Assembly (NCBI GenBank): GCA_036873755.1
Contig: JAVTVY010036947.1
Span: 92,061 to 156,060 of the forward strand
Length of the DNA: 64,000 nt
Direction: 5' to 3'
DNA from: Hanleya hanleyi
Taxonomy: Eukaryota > Mollusca > Polyplacophora > Lepidopleurida > Hanleyidae
Both the position numbers and the translations under genes were made by a program. The notes under the pieces were generated by a model that was not told where the DNA came from, did not search any database, and saw nothing but the letters and a program-made list of their open reading frames with translations. Shown here piece by piece: positions 1-10,262 of the stretch. Each line of letters starts with the position of its first letter. The stretch's first letter is position 1.

Positions 1-990
1 TGCGGGGTCTCCAAGTATTCATGTTCCTTGAATAATATATGTGAATAATATGAATCATAATGAGATATTTTGCTTCGGTGTAAAAATTTTGATCACTTTA
101 TAATGCAACTAGAGAGCAGCTACAATGCTATATAGCTTCTGAGAGCGATATGATATATGTCGTGATGAGATTGAAGAGTTATGGGCTGTAGAGCCTTTAT
201 AATACCGCTGGGAGTGACAATCTTGTTAATTTATGGCTGAAGAGCCTTAAGAATACTGGCGATGGTGATGATGCTCTATGTGATGTTATGTGTAAATGTG
301 TTTACAGTAAAACCGGACTCGTAGTGCACGACGTACTTGCAATCGGTTGTTCCGATGTTATTATATATAGTGCGTAGTGCGCATGGAATGCTGGAGAATT
401 GCCTTCCACATCTCTCGCTACAACCATGGCTATATCCTTTGACCCGGATTTCCCTCCGGATTGATCCTCATTTCCCGCCAATTTCCCATATACCTTTAAC
501 ATTACACCCTCGTCTCATCCCTCATTTCCCATTTTTCCTCTGGCTTTTCCCCTCAATTCCCTCCGGATATCCCCAGCCACCAAATATCCTTAGAGATTTC
601 GTCTTCCTACACTACCAATGATAGATATTTTAAACATGTTAAACAGTTATAGGTAAATATATCGTACCAAACCCGACACATTACTGAGGTATGGAAAACA
701 TCGAGGCACTGATCTGAAATAGAAAGCCTTCTCCATTGTTAAATGATGGCAACATGATTCCGAGTTTACTCTCTGTGATTAGGAATTATTCGTATATCAC
801 ATTCAATATTTCAGGTGTATACGTAAGGAAACTACACATACATGGATTAGAGACAAAGCGTATTGCTTCTAAGTTACGTTCGAACACACAGTTTGCAAAC
901 CCACTTTGATCAGGTCAGTATTGTGATATAATCGACATACGATCATTTGCTGAGATATTTCCTGAGGCCCGTCCTTTGTGCAGGTCATTT
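1..990. other. No gene recognised
   Basis: No coding region, RNA gene or transposon domain is recognisable here. The stretch around 420-590 is rich in pyrimidines (runs of CCC and TTTCCC), and its open frames are low-complexity products of that bias. A weak two-copy repeat is visible near 180-270, where 'TTATGG...CTG.AGAGCCTT..AATAC' occurs twice about 60 bases apart. Confidence 0.5.
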
Positions 991-999
991 GACAGATAT

Positions 1000-1435
1000 G
1001 ACAAGGTTTATTGCCTTGGTGGGAAATTTGCCGCACGATGTCGAACATTACAGGTTAGTTTTTCTGAGTATATTTGCATTTACCATGTTTATCCCATATC
1101 GAGTGGGGTAAAAAAAGGCGCGACTGAGATACCAAGGCAAAGTCTTAGAATCCTCCGCATTCTAGTTTAAATGCGAGGTGCCGAGTGAAGCTTACCTGTG
1201 GAGTCACACGGTTGCTTTTTCGTCGCCAGACGTCGCCAACTGTTCCCGCCTCTTAAATATCTTACATCTGGTATAGTATATAGTAAAAGTGAGCCCGGAA
1301 GAGTTAAGCTCGCTCAAGTTTTTTTTCTATTTTAGGTGGTTTTTATTGGTCGTACGAACGAAAAAGTTCTTTCGATTGACGCGGAGATTTTATCGTGGTG
1401 GACGGCTGAATATTGAATATCGGGTCTGTCGATTA
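1000..1435 (+). repeat. Dispersed PLE-3'-end-like repeat (copy 1)
   Basis: This segment matches, with many substitutions, the segments at 21470-21930, 6220-6640 and 43500-43880. Shared landmarks are 'TTGCCTTGGTGGGAAATTT', 'ACATTACAGGTTA', the core GCGCGACTGAGATAC at about 1117-1131, 'GGTTGCTTTTTCGTCGCCAGACG' (read in pieces), and 'GAGCCCGGAAGAGTTAAGCTCGC' near 1290. The last part (1397-1431) carries the terminal motif GGACGGCTGAATATTGAAT, which is also the 3' end of the coding Penelope-like element at 5684-5720. I infer that these are non-coding 3' portions of several PLE subfamilies. No protein is encoded. Confidence 0.6.
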
Positions 1436-1454
1436 TGATCGTATCTAGTCCGGC

Positions 1455-1780
1455 AGCCGGAGGGGTGACCCTTACGCTAGAGGTCTTACGCTATGGATCA
1501 TGCAGATAACGAAACCGGAGGGTGCACACCTGGCACCCTTGAGCATTTTGATAAAACACGTTGTTTCCATGGCAACCGTAGAAAAAATAATTAATATTAT
1601 AAGAATGTGAATAATTTGATCAATATCTGAATAATTTGCTTATCCTTAAGTCTAGAGAGGTTAAACTTGCCACACTGTATCTATGAGTCGAGCTCTGCCA
1701 GACAACGCAAATATAGCTAAGATGGCCGTCCTGGTAAAGTCACAGTGACGTCATTTTACAAAAAAAAATGTAATTTTTTG
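1455..1780 (+). repeat. MITE-like repeat R', left half, split by PLE copy 1
   Basis: Nearly the same sequence occurs reversed at 11391-11640, including 'CATGCAGATAAC', 'TTGATAAAACAC', 'CCATGGCAACC' and the CRE-like 'CACAGTGACGTCATTTT'. The right half of the repeat resumes at about 5745 ('ATTAACTGATGAATAAATTAGAAAA') and runs to about 6075. The Penelope-like element therefore appears to have landed inside a pre-existing copy. The inner part resembles the piggyBac-like MITE at 45214-45773, so R' is probably a related subfamily. No coding capacity is seen. Confidence 0.55.
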
Positions 1781-2852
1781 GCGAATTGTTTCGCAAGATT
1801 TTGCAATTCTGGATGCTAGAACTTGTGTCAGTGTTTCCGTTTGGTTTAAATGATAATGCCAGTGGGTTCGGCAATGCTACAAACCGCCGTTCAAATATAT
1901 CCAACATTACCCAACTATTACGAAACCCCATCAACGGAGACATCGCAGCCATGGTTGACGAAAGTTCAATAGTTCGATGATATCACGATCATATCACTTT
2001 AAATTACTTAGTGGGTTTACCTAACACACCAAATAGTATACATAGCTTACGTAAAGTTCTGTATGCGTTACCTCTGAGAGCTTTAGATCAAATAGCCAGA
2101 GATATACAACAATCTGCGTCTTCAGGAAATATAATACCACCAAAAATCATTAAAGTATGTAACGATATAGCGTATTTTCGGTTGTATCGTCCAGTGAACA
2201 TAATCGAAACATCTCAAGTTCTTGAAACTCAACTACTTAGATAAAGGACTGGACATCATTAATTTACCCCGAATCCTGAATGATCCAGAGGTACGCAACG
2301 CTGTACCAAACTATTTTAAGTTCACAGAACCTCCTTGCATTTCATATAAGTACACTAAATCTATAGCCACCAAAATATTCAATTACTCCAATGCTGTCCA
2401 GCAGTTTGACTGGAACTTATACACGTCAGGAGGCTATAGTTGTGATTGTGAATCGTCGAACTTTATCTATACACCATGCAAACATATTGTGACTGGTGAC
2501 TTTGATGTGGTGAGTGATAAGGATCTGAAATTACTCCTGATGAAGGGACCCAAATATAGAGAGCCAAGAAGAATAAATCTGAAGGCCGACCAGAAGATAG
2601 TCCTGTCTGCATTGGAACAGTACGTTATTGATTGGTCTAAGCGAGAAAAAGTTGAACCTACAGTAATCGCTGATTGGCTGGACCTCACCAAGAGCAAGGT
2701 CGTTGAAACAATCCGCCATATTGACAGAAGTACTCTTCCCCAAGTAAAACAAGTACTGAGAAACCTCAATTCGCAAGAAGTTCTAGCAAATCTCCAGAGT
2801 AAATTCGTCATAGTCCCAGCAGACAAAGCTTCGAATAATATAATATTCATAT

Positions 2853-4055
2853 TGTAAACTTTTTGGTCGTCAAGATGCTGATATTATTGTTCTAACCCGG
2901 GCTTTCGTGTAAGATGATAGCCTGGCTTGATTAGGGCGACCGGGCAACTTTACCCAGAACTAGCTTGCGAGTTCGCTGCTGGGTCTTTACAGCAGTCTGA
3001 AAGAAGTTCATAGCCCTGTATCTTTTGCCTCAAGAAATTCCATCAAGAAAGTCGTCATCAAGTTGTTACGAAGTTGAAGATTTTATTCCAGACTTCTGAC
3101 ATCAAAGGTGGTACAGACGATGGCCAAATGACAAACAAAGACAGCCCCTAAACGTTAAATTTAGACCTAAAGTTTCTGATACATTTCCTCGAGACGGAGT
3201 TCCAAAATCGTCTGCTCTAGGTAAATCAGGCTGTATATTTATACCATCCACTGACCGATACAACAACATATTTTTCAGTACTGTTTGGACATTTCAAATC
3301 ATGAACATGCAATTTCGTAAACACAAAAGACAACATTACGGGAGTATCAAGTACACTCACAGCATGTTAAATGATGAGAACTGCGAAACACAGATTTGTG
3401 AACTGGGTCAAAAACATCCCTCCATATTTTTAACGATGCAAATAGGACACTGGAGTGGCAAACAAATCAAAACATTTACCGGGGTATTACGACCCGCCAT
3501 AGCTATAATATGCAACGTTATAAACCCATACAGGCAGGCATCATATATGACATCAAGACTATGCAATATTTAATATTCCATCAATAACTTGTAGATAACT
3601 AATTATCATAAGATGCTGATATCAAGATGCTTATTACAAGCGTCTAGTCCGTCATTCATAATCCAGCCGTCGTCCATTAGAGAATATCCGCGTCCATAAT
3701 CCAAAGACCTATTCCATTTCCATATAACAGTATTAGCACCAAATTCAAAAGACAAAAGTATACATAAACATAGGCTTGTTTCCTGCAAGAGAGAAGCGGT
3801 CAACAATTTTCAATGATGCCGGCAAGACATCATGATGTTCCAAAATATCAAATCCGTATCGCTGATCAGTATTCTTAATCCATAATATTCGTTATAGAGT
3901 CGTCATCTAAAAATGATGTACCTCAGTCACGCTTTGATTGTGACTGTTCATATGAGTACCATGAGGATCTTGAAGTACTAAAGCGTATTTAGTATTTAGT
4001 ATATCTAAATAACTTGTAGAAAACCAGTTATCATAAGATGCTGATATCTTACAAT
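2853..4055. mobile_element. Insert of unknown type inside the PLE coding region
   Basis: The - strand PLE copy is continuous here ('AATATCCATATGTAAATATTACTATTACC' read across its own junction), so about 1.2 kb was added in this copy between 'AATATTCATA' and 'CAATATGTAAATATT'. About 2860-3583 has no recognisable protein. The 90-codon frame at 3301-3573 matches no family I know. The distal part holds a reversed solo PLE 3' end flanked by 41-bp direct repeats. The motif 'AAGATGCTGATAT' occurs near 2872, 3611 and 4036, so the insert may have been assembled in steps. Confidence 0.5.
3624..4007 (-). repeat. Solo PLE 3'-end, reversed, with 41-bp direct repeats
   Basis: This 384-bp segment is the reverse complement of the element's own 3'-UTR (about 5370-5728), roughly 90% alike by eye. 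It covers the terminal 'GACGGACTAGACGCTTGTAAT' end and reaches the AAAGCGTGACTGAGGTAC core. The flanks 3583-3623 and 4008-4048 are direct repeats of 41 bases with a few mismatches (AATAACTTGTAGA...ATGCTGATATC), as expected for a long target-site duplication. No coding sequence is present. Confidence 0.75.
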
Positions 4056-5332
4056 ATGTAAATATTACTATTACCAGGTGCTGGTTAAAGAATTGAGTGT
4101 AGACATATCTTCATCAAATACGTCTACTTACTCCCAAACTGCATTTACTCTGGAAGATTTATTTAACAACCACAAAAAGTTTCTCAGGGAAAGAGGTATT
4201 TGTCTTTCAACCAATCATAACGACATACCAAAACTATACTGGACTCCCAAAATGCATACATCACCATACAAAGCTAGATTCATAGCTGGTTCTAGAAGCT
4301 GCACCACCAAGCTTCTTTCAACCCTATTGACGAGGGCCCTTCAGGAGGTAAAAGCATTTTGGGAAAGGTATTACGCCATTATTTCTAAGAACTCTGGCGT
4401 TGAATGTATGTTGATATTGAAAAACTCAAAATGTCTTACGGAAGAACTTGATGCTAAAGGTCACATACCGTACAGACATGTATCCACATGGGATTTCTCG
4501 ACTCTCTATACTACAATCCTCATCAGGACCTTATTGACCGTCTAAGTTCATTAATAGTATCTGTGTTCAAGAAAACTGATCGTAGATATATTAATGTCGG
4601 AAGCCATAAAGCATTCTTTAGCTCTACATACAAGAGATATCATTCATGGGATGTTTCTTTGTTTATAGAGTTGCTTGAATTTCTCATTAAAAATATCTAT
4701 GTGAAATTTGGCAACACAATATATCAGCAGCATATAGGTATTCCAATGGTACTAATTGTGCACCCCTGTTGGCTGACCTGTATCTGTTCTCTTATGAATA
4801 TGACTATATGCAGGCGCTTTCAAAAACCGATCCATTCAAAGCCCGTTCCTTCTCATTCACCAAACGCTATATAGACGATCTTCTCGCTGTGGATAATCGC
4901 TATATAAATGATGCAGTGAAGGATATATATCCACCATCACTGGATTTGAAGGAAACTACAGATAGCCCTGCAGGCACATCATATTTAGATCTATATTTCT
5001 ATCAAAATGAAGCGGGCATTCTCTCTCGTCGACTTTATGACAAAAGAGATGATTACAATTTCGACATCATAAACTATCCCTTTCTGGACAGTAATATTCC
5101 AGTGGGACCTGCATATGGCGTATACATATCTCGCTTAGTAGCATTTGCTGGATCCTGTGTTAAATGTGACGATTTTAATCAACGTCACAAAACATTGGTG
5201 CAGAAACTTATAAAACAGGGCTATTCCACCAAGCGCCTACACTCAAAGTTTCTCAAATTTGGCGATACATATCGCATGTTGATAGCAAAATACGAACGTA
5301 GCGTGCAAAATCTATGGCGCTACGTTTCGTAA

Positions 5333-5740
5333 CTTGTGTCTAATTCCGCTTAACCCGGGGCTAGGGGCCGTATGAACCCATGTACTTCAAGATCCTCATG
5401 GTACTCATATGAATAGCCACAATCAAAGCGTGACTGAGATACATCATTCTTTAGATGACGACTTTACAACGAATATTATGGAGTAAGAATACTGATCAGC
5501 GATACGGATTTGATATTTTTGGAACATCATGATGTCTTGCCGGCATCATTGAAAACTGTTGACCGCTTCTCTCTTGCAGGAAACAAGCCTATGTTTATGT
5601 AAACTATGATTGTCTTTTTGAATTTGGTGCTAATACTGTTATATGGAATAGGTCTTTGGATTATGGACGCGGATATTCTCTAATGGACGACGGCTGGATT
5701 ATGAATGACGGACTAGACGCTTGTAATTTCTATTTCTTTT
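5333..5740 (+). repeat. PLE 3'-UTR with structured core
   Basis: Non-coding 3' region of PLE copy 1. Landmarks are CCGCTTAA (5346), GGGGCCGTATGA, then TCATATGAAT, and the core AAAGCGTGACTGAGATAC at 5425-5442. Further on come 'GACCGCTTCTCTCTTGCAGG' and the terminal GGACGACGGCTGGATTATGA at 5684. CGCTT can pair with AAGCG, and TATGA with TCATA inside it. Other copies have TGTGG with CCACA at the inner stem. The same module recurs without coding sequence at many places in the window, which suggests it carries the signals needed for mobilisation. Confidence 0.65.
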
Positions 5741-5744
5741 TTAT

Positions 5745-6075
5745 GCAAATTCCTCCACATTAACTGATGAATAAATTAGAAAATAATTATATGATTTGAA
5801 ATATAATACGTTTGACCACTTTTACCTCACAAAATAATAAATCTAGAAGGAAAATAGCCAAGATATCATTTTTGTTGGGCCCATACGGCCTCCATCTTGA
5901 ATTTCCCCATGAAGCTTTGACCTGAAACTTTGGCCTATAGACTCATATTGGCAACAACGTGATGAGCTATAAATCCCAGCCAAAGCTCTCAATGTTTCAT
6001 AGTTCCAGAACCACAAGAGGAAGATCGTTAAAGCGGGGAGGGGAAGATTCCTCCGTCCCAGATATTCCGGAATCT
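5745..6075 (+). repeat. MITE-like repeat R', right half
   Basis: Continuation of the repeat interrupted by PLE copy 1. 5760-5905 matches the reverse complement of 11187-11330 ('TTTTACCTCACA', 'CCAAGATATCATTTTTGTTG', 'GGCCTCCATCTT'). The end near 6030-6075 is GC-rich ('GCGGGGAGGGGAAG'), as at the right side of the related element at 45773. No gene is present. Confidence 0.5.
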
Positions 6076-6099
6076 CATATACATGATACATATGGTATT

Positions 6100-6650
6100 T
6101 TTGGTCCCGTTTAAGGACCCTTTAGACCCCTCGAGAAATTTGACTAAATATATTCCTGGAACTACAAGTGATATACTGTACGCCCTCTGTACCTTTCATT
6201 CGACGAATATATGTAGCTTTATTGTTTTGGTGGGAAGTTTAAGCCGTACGACGTCGGGCATTACAGGTTTTACAGTTTTTCTGGGTATTCTTGCATTTAC
6301 CAGCTTTACCGCATGTTAAGGCGTTTACTCCATCAGACGTTCTCGATGCTCATACATTAACATCAGATGAGTTGTTTGAGCTGATTTATCACAGTTCCCG
6401 ATCTAGCGTTTCTAATTCCGCTTAAGTCGGTTCTTGGGGTCGTGTGGATAATTCATGGCCTCCACATGAACACTGCAATGAAAACGCTGCTGAGATACTA
6501 AGGTTACGTCCGAGAATCCACCGAAGTCTCGTGTCTGAATGTGAACTGCAGAGGGAAGCTTTCCTGTCATATGGTTGCTTTTTATTCGCCAGGCGTCGAC
6601 AATGTTTTCCCACCTCTTGCATATTGCTCCAATAAACTTAACAAAATGAC
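6100..6650 (+). repeat. Dispersed PLE-3'-end-like repeat (copy 2)
   Basis: Close to 43500-43880 over its whole length: 'GGCATTACAGG', 'CTGGGTATTCTTGCATTTACCAG', 'GGCGTTTACTCCATCAGAC', 'GAGTTGTTTGAGCTGAT', 'TCTAATTCCGCTTAAG', then TGTGG...CCACA and AAAACGCTGCTGAGATAC (6481-6498), 'GAGAATCCACCGAA' and 'CACCTCTTGCATAT'. The small open frames in it are not conserved between the two copies, so it is non-coding. Confidence 0.6.
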
Positions 6651-7179
6651 CTTATATTTAAGGAAATATCTTTTCAATGAAGATGTTACCTTGACACCTA
6701 TTTATGTAAGGGTAATTTTATCTACATGGACTCAGTGAATTCAATACTAGACAGAAATGGATCACACTTTGCTTTAAGCAAACATAGGAGTTTTAATAAT
6801 ACTCGTACAAACATGTTTCAGGATTTATTCTTTTATGGAATACCAAAATAGGAGTTGGAGCCGCTTTATACCAACTGTGATTCTGTTGATTTCTTATTTT
6901 TCCGTGATTTCATCTGTTTGCTTTTTCCCCCTTTTTATTGTAAATAGTCATTATAAAGATATGTTTTGACCCGAGACGTTTGAAAACAAAAGCAGCATCG
7001 AATCACTGACATTTCAACACTTACACTGAACATCAACTATACATGTACGTGTATGTTGCACTAAGCTATTTTTTCCCCAGATGTCAAACACCCTCGCAAT
7101 TGATTAGAGTGAATGAGTAGAATTTTAACGTAGCTTTCAACATTTTCCGGTCATATCGCGACATTTTATCCCCACACAG
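6651..7179. other. No gene recognised
   Basis: I see no coding region or repeat that I can classify in this AT-rich stretch. 7098-7160 ('GATTAGAGTGAATGAGTAGAATTTTAACGTAGCTTTCAAC') resembles 21632-21670, so at least this piece is part of a dispersed repeat. Confidence 0.4.
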
Positions 7180-7335
7180 GATCAGCCCGTTCTTGATCTA
7201 ACCTTTTCCTGCTGAGCACCAAGCGAAGAAGATACAAGCTCCATTGTTCAAGTCTTTGATATGACTCAACCTGAGATTGAACCTGGAACCTGTCGCATGC
7301 CAGGCGCGCGCTCTACCACAAGACCACCACAGTGC
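7180..7335 (-). repeat. tRNA-derived SINE fragment
   Basis: Read on the minus strand, 7335-7265 has a tRNA-like head: an A-box-like TGGTAGAGCGC (about 7307-7317) and a B-box-like GGTTCAATC (7274-7282), about 30 bases apart, as in an RNA polymerase III promoter. It continues into 'TTGGTGCTCAGCAGGAAAAGG', a body sequence typical of invertebrate tRNA SINEs. There is no intact cloverleaf, so it is not a tRNA gene. The 3' end and target duplication were not located. Confidence 0.5.
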
Positions 7336-7914
7336 AGTTGGTTCGATCTTGTGATGTGTGATGTTTGGAGATTATTGAAAAAATATGTTTGGCTGGTCGT
7401 TATTCCAATGTTATATAATCAAATTTTATAATTGAGATATATCTCTGAAAATGCCAAAAGTGGTCCAGATCTTGATGAAATAATTCCTGAACAAGATAAA
7501 GGTCTTCTGGGTATATAATTATTAGCAGAGCGTCATGTGTCAACAACGAGTTTGCTACCTAGTGAGTGGTTCCCATGGAAGGCCACGCTCTCTGAACATT
7601 TGCTAAAATATGTACGGTACTAAATGATAACATGAAATGATATGGATATGGACGTTTCGTCCCCGAGGCCCGGCCCCTGTACAGACCTTTTGGTCTTTGA
7701 TATATGTTGACATTTGTGGGAAGTTGATGCTGGGTCGACATCGGCCCTTACAGACTAATACAGACTAATACAGACTTTTGTGTTAAATACCGTCATTTAC
7801 ATCTGACGACGATACAGCTCACCAATCTCCAATGTACGAGTTGTCACAGCGAAACTGCTCACCAATTACCAGTATATGAGTTGTCAGAGCATTTCCATCA
7901 TAGCTCTCTAGATG

Positions 7915-8015
7915 TGTATCTAATACCGCTTATGCCGGTGCTAGGGGCCGTGTGGTCATATCATCCAAGTTGCCACATGAACAGGTAAAATAAAAGCGTA
8001 CCTGAGATACAACAC
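7915..8015 (+). repeat. Isolated copy of the PLE 3'-UTR structured core
   Basis: Contains CCGCTTAT, GGTGCTAGGGGCCGTGTGG, then CCACATGAAC and AAAAGCGTACCTGAGATAC (7992-8010). CGCTT/AAGCG and TGTGG/CCACA can pair. A second, looser core (AGAAGCATATGACTGAGATAC) lies at 8408-8428. No coding part of a PLE lies next to it on this strand. Confidence 0.6.
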
Positions 8016-8129
8016 ATATCATGAATCGTTAGATTCTTGGTATGTGCTTTAGAATAGGTTAACCAGAAGACTATTCTGCGAAGTCATGTGACGCAGTGAG
8101 TATGTCGGCACCTCTTCCCACTTCCCTTA

Positions 8130-9000
8130 TATGTGTTGTAATGATAAAATAATAATTCTGGGCCCTCATACACTCGGTTTCTTTGGGTTGGGAAACGGCA
8201 TAGGTTATCTTCTATTTGGTTGTGGATATTGTTTTAATTTAACCTGGAAATAATTCGCTCCAAAGTAAGGCGTGATATATATATCTCGTAAGTTTTAATT
8301 CTTTATCCTTGTATGAAAATGGAAGACATATTGGGGTTTCTTAATTGTCAACACGGCCCTATCTTATGTCTGTCGGCCACAAAAACACACAAATGACTAA
8401 CCCCAGTAGAAGCATATGACTGAGATACGGAAACGCCACAAGCATCAGAAATTATCTCTTGGTGATGTCTTCGGGGGCAATACCGTCAGAATATCATCGA
8501 CCTGTGGCGTAATGCCGCTTCTTGACCATTATATGTTACCGCTTACCACAGGAAAACGGGTTCCTAAACATGTATGTGCGTCTGTGAATATTTCGTTTTG
8601 GAAAAAGATTTGAACAATATTTTGCTGTGATTGCCTTATGAACAAGCAGCTCGAGTGACCCGCATGCATAATAACTGAACCAAAATAACGATTCCGAAAT
8701 CCATGTAAGTGACTAGGAACCTATTCGAATGGGGAAAATCTGTCTTCCCGGTGCCTTTTTTTTCTTAGCAATTCTTTCCCGGTCATGGAAACATTGAGAA
8801 CTAACACTTTGCGAAGATTCGGTTTTTCCTATCAACATCATTGCAAACCACTCAGAGCAAAGTATCATGAGTGAAACTGCGATGGCGACTGCATTTTGGC
8901 AGTTATCGATCTAGATTATTGGCTTTTCTGGCATAGAAGGGTCCATTAAACTTTTACTTCAAAAACTTATTTAATTTCTTATATGCTAACCGGAATTAGA
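8130..9000. other. No gene recognised
   Basis: Apart from the loose core at 8408-8428, nothing identifiable. The sequence next to 9000 ('ATTTCTTATATGCTAACCGG') abuts the end of the reversed PLE, whose 3'-UTR is missing after 'TCTAATTCCGG'. Confidence 0.4.
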
Positions 9001-9006
9001 CACAAG

Positions 9007-10262
9007 TTACGAAACGTAACGCCATAGATCTTGCACGCTACGTTCGTATTTTGCTATCAGCATGTGATATGTATCGCCAAATTTGAGAAACTTTGAGTGG
9101 AGGCGCTTGGTGGAATAACCCTGTTTTATAAGTTTCTGCAACAGTGTTTTGTGACGTTGATTAAAATCGTCACATTTAACACAGGATCTAGCAAATGCTA
9201 TTAGGCGAGATATGTATACGCCATATGCAGGTCCCACTGGAATATTACTGTCCAGAAAGGGATAGTTTACGATGTCGAAATTGTAATCATCTCTTTTGTC
9301 ATAAAGTCGACAAGAGAGAATGCCCGCTTCATTTTTGTAGAGATATAGATCTAAATATGATGTGCCTGTAGGGCTATCTGTAGTTTCCTTCAAATCCAGT
9401 GAAAGTGGATATATATCCTTCACTGCGTCATTTATATAGCGATTATCCACAGCGAGAAGATCGTCTATATAGCGTTTGGTGAATGAGAAGGAACGGGCTT
9501 TGAATGTATCGGTTTTTGAAAGCGCCTGCATATAGTCATATTCATAAGAGAACAGATACAGGTCAGCCAACAGGGGTGCACAATTAGTACCCATTGGAAT
9601 ACCTATATGCTGCTGATATATTGTGTTGCCAAATTTCACATAGATATTTTTAATGAGAAAGTCAAGCAACTCTATAAACAAAGAAACATCCCATGAATGA
9701 TATCTCTTGTATGTAGTAGAGCTAAAGAATGCTTTATGACTTCCGACATTAATATATCTACGATCAGTTTTCTTGAACACACATACTATTAATGAACTTA
9801 GACGGTCCATGAGGTCCTGATGAGGGATTGTAGTATATAGAGTCGAGAAATCCCACGTGGATACATGTTTGTACGGTATGTGACCTTTAGCATCAACTTC
9901 TTCCGTAAGACATTTTGAGTTTTTCAATATCCACATACATTCAACGCCAGAGTTTTTAGAAATAGTGGCGCAATACCTTTCCCGAAATGCTTTTACCTCC
10001 TGAAGGACCCTCGTCAATAGGGTTGAAAGAAGCTTGGTGGTGCAGCTTCTAGAACCAGCTATGAATCTAGATTTGTATGGTGATTTATGCATTTTGGGAG
10101 TCCAGTATACTTTTGGTATGTCGTTATGATTGGTTGAAAGAAAAATACCTCTTTCCCTGAGAAATGTTTTGTGATTGTTAAATAAATATTCCAGAGTAAA
10201 TGAAGTTAGGGAGTAAGTAGTCGTATTTGGTGATGATATGTCTACACTCAATTCTTTAAAGT
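9007..10262 (-). pseudogene. Penelope-like reverse transcriptase domain, open frame kept
   Basis: An uninterrupted frame of about 418 element codons reads 'FTLEYLFNNHKTFLRERGI', 'DIPKVYWTPKMHKSPYKSRF', 'CTTKLLSTLLT', 'STWDFSTLYTTIPH', 'GIPMGTNCAPLLADLYLFSY' and 'KRYIDDLLAVDNRYINDAV' (catalytic YIDD). It then ends in 'VYISRLIAFARSCVKC...DFNQRH' and 'KFGDTYHMLIAKYE'. All RT motifs expected for a PLE-type enzyme are present. A GIY-YIG endonuclease domain is absent. The frame stays open into the MITE (to 10287), where a methionine and about eight residues come from the transposon's end, so the natural N-terminal domain is cut off. The frame looks younger than copy 1, but the element is not intact. 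Confidence 0.75.

Larger units (their letters stand above)
1786..5332 (+). pseudogene. Penelope-like reverse transcriptase, broken
   Basis: The N-terminal part (1786-2857, two frames) reads 'FPFGLNDNASGFGN', then 'CDCES...PCKHIVTGDF', 'KGPKYREPRR' and 'VPADKASNNIIFI', a conserved upstream domain of this RT family. The RT part (4078-5332) shows 'PKMHTSPYKARFIAGS', 'STWDFSTLYTT', 'ADLYLFSYE' and 'KRYIDDLLAV' (the YIDD catalytic motif). Compared with the - strand copy at 9007-10256, single-base losses near 4516 and 4747 shift the frame twice, the second inside the GIPMG motif, and three bases are missing near 4629. A 1.2 kb insertion separates the two halves. No GIY-YIG endonuclease follows the RT before the stop at 5330-5332. 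The family reverse-transcribes its own RNA; this copy cannot make the protein. Assignment to the Penelope superfamily rests on motif style, not on a search. Confidence 0.72.
1781..5740 (+). mobile_element. Penelope-like retroelement, copy 1 (+), nested in R'
   Basis: The element runs from just after the R' half that ends near 1780 to the 3' end 'GACGGACTAGACGCTTGTAAT' (about 5708-5728), where R' resumes. It has a coding part (1786-5332) and a 3'-UTR of about 390 bases. The same 3' terminus occurs at solo copies inside the Gypsy element (61445) and inside this element itself (reversed at 3624), which fixes the 3' boundary. The 5' boundary is less certain. TGTAATTT stands at both 1769-1776 and 5722-5729, but it overlaps the element's own end, so I do not call it a target-site duplication with confidence. 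Confidence 0.6.

Noticed and set aside
337..621. A 94-codon gene near the left end
   Set aside because: Composition is dominated by a pyrimidine-rich stretch (proline, phenylalanine, histidine). No domain or gene signals.
1769..5729. TGTAATTT as the target-site duplication of PLE copy 1
   Set aside because: The right-hand copy overlaps the element's own 3' end, which is also seen at other insertion sites, so the match is partly intrinsic.
5763..5785. Hammerhead ribozyme (CTGATGA...GAAA)
   Set aside because: The sequence between the two motifs is too short to form helix II and no matching helices I and III are seen. The motif lies in the MITE-like repeat, not in the PLE.
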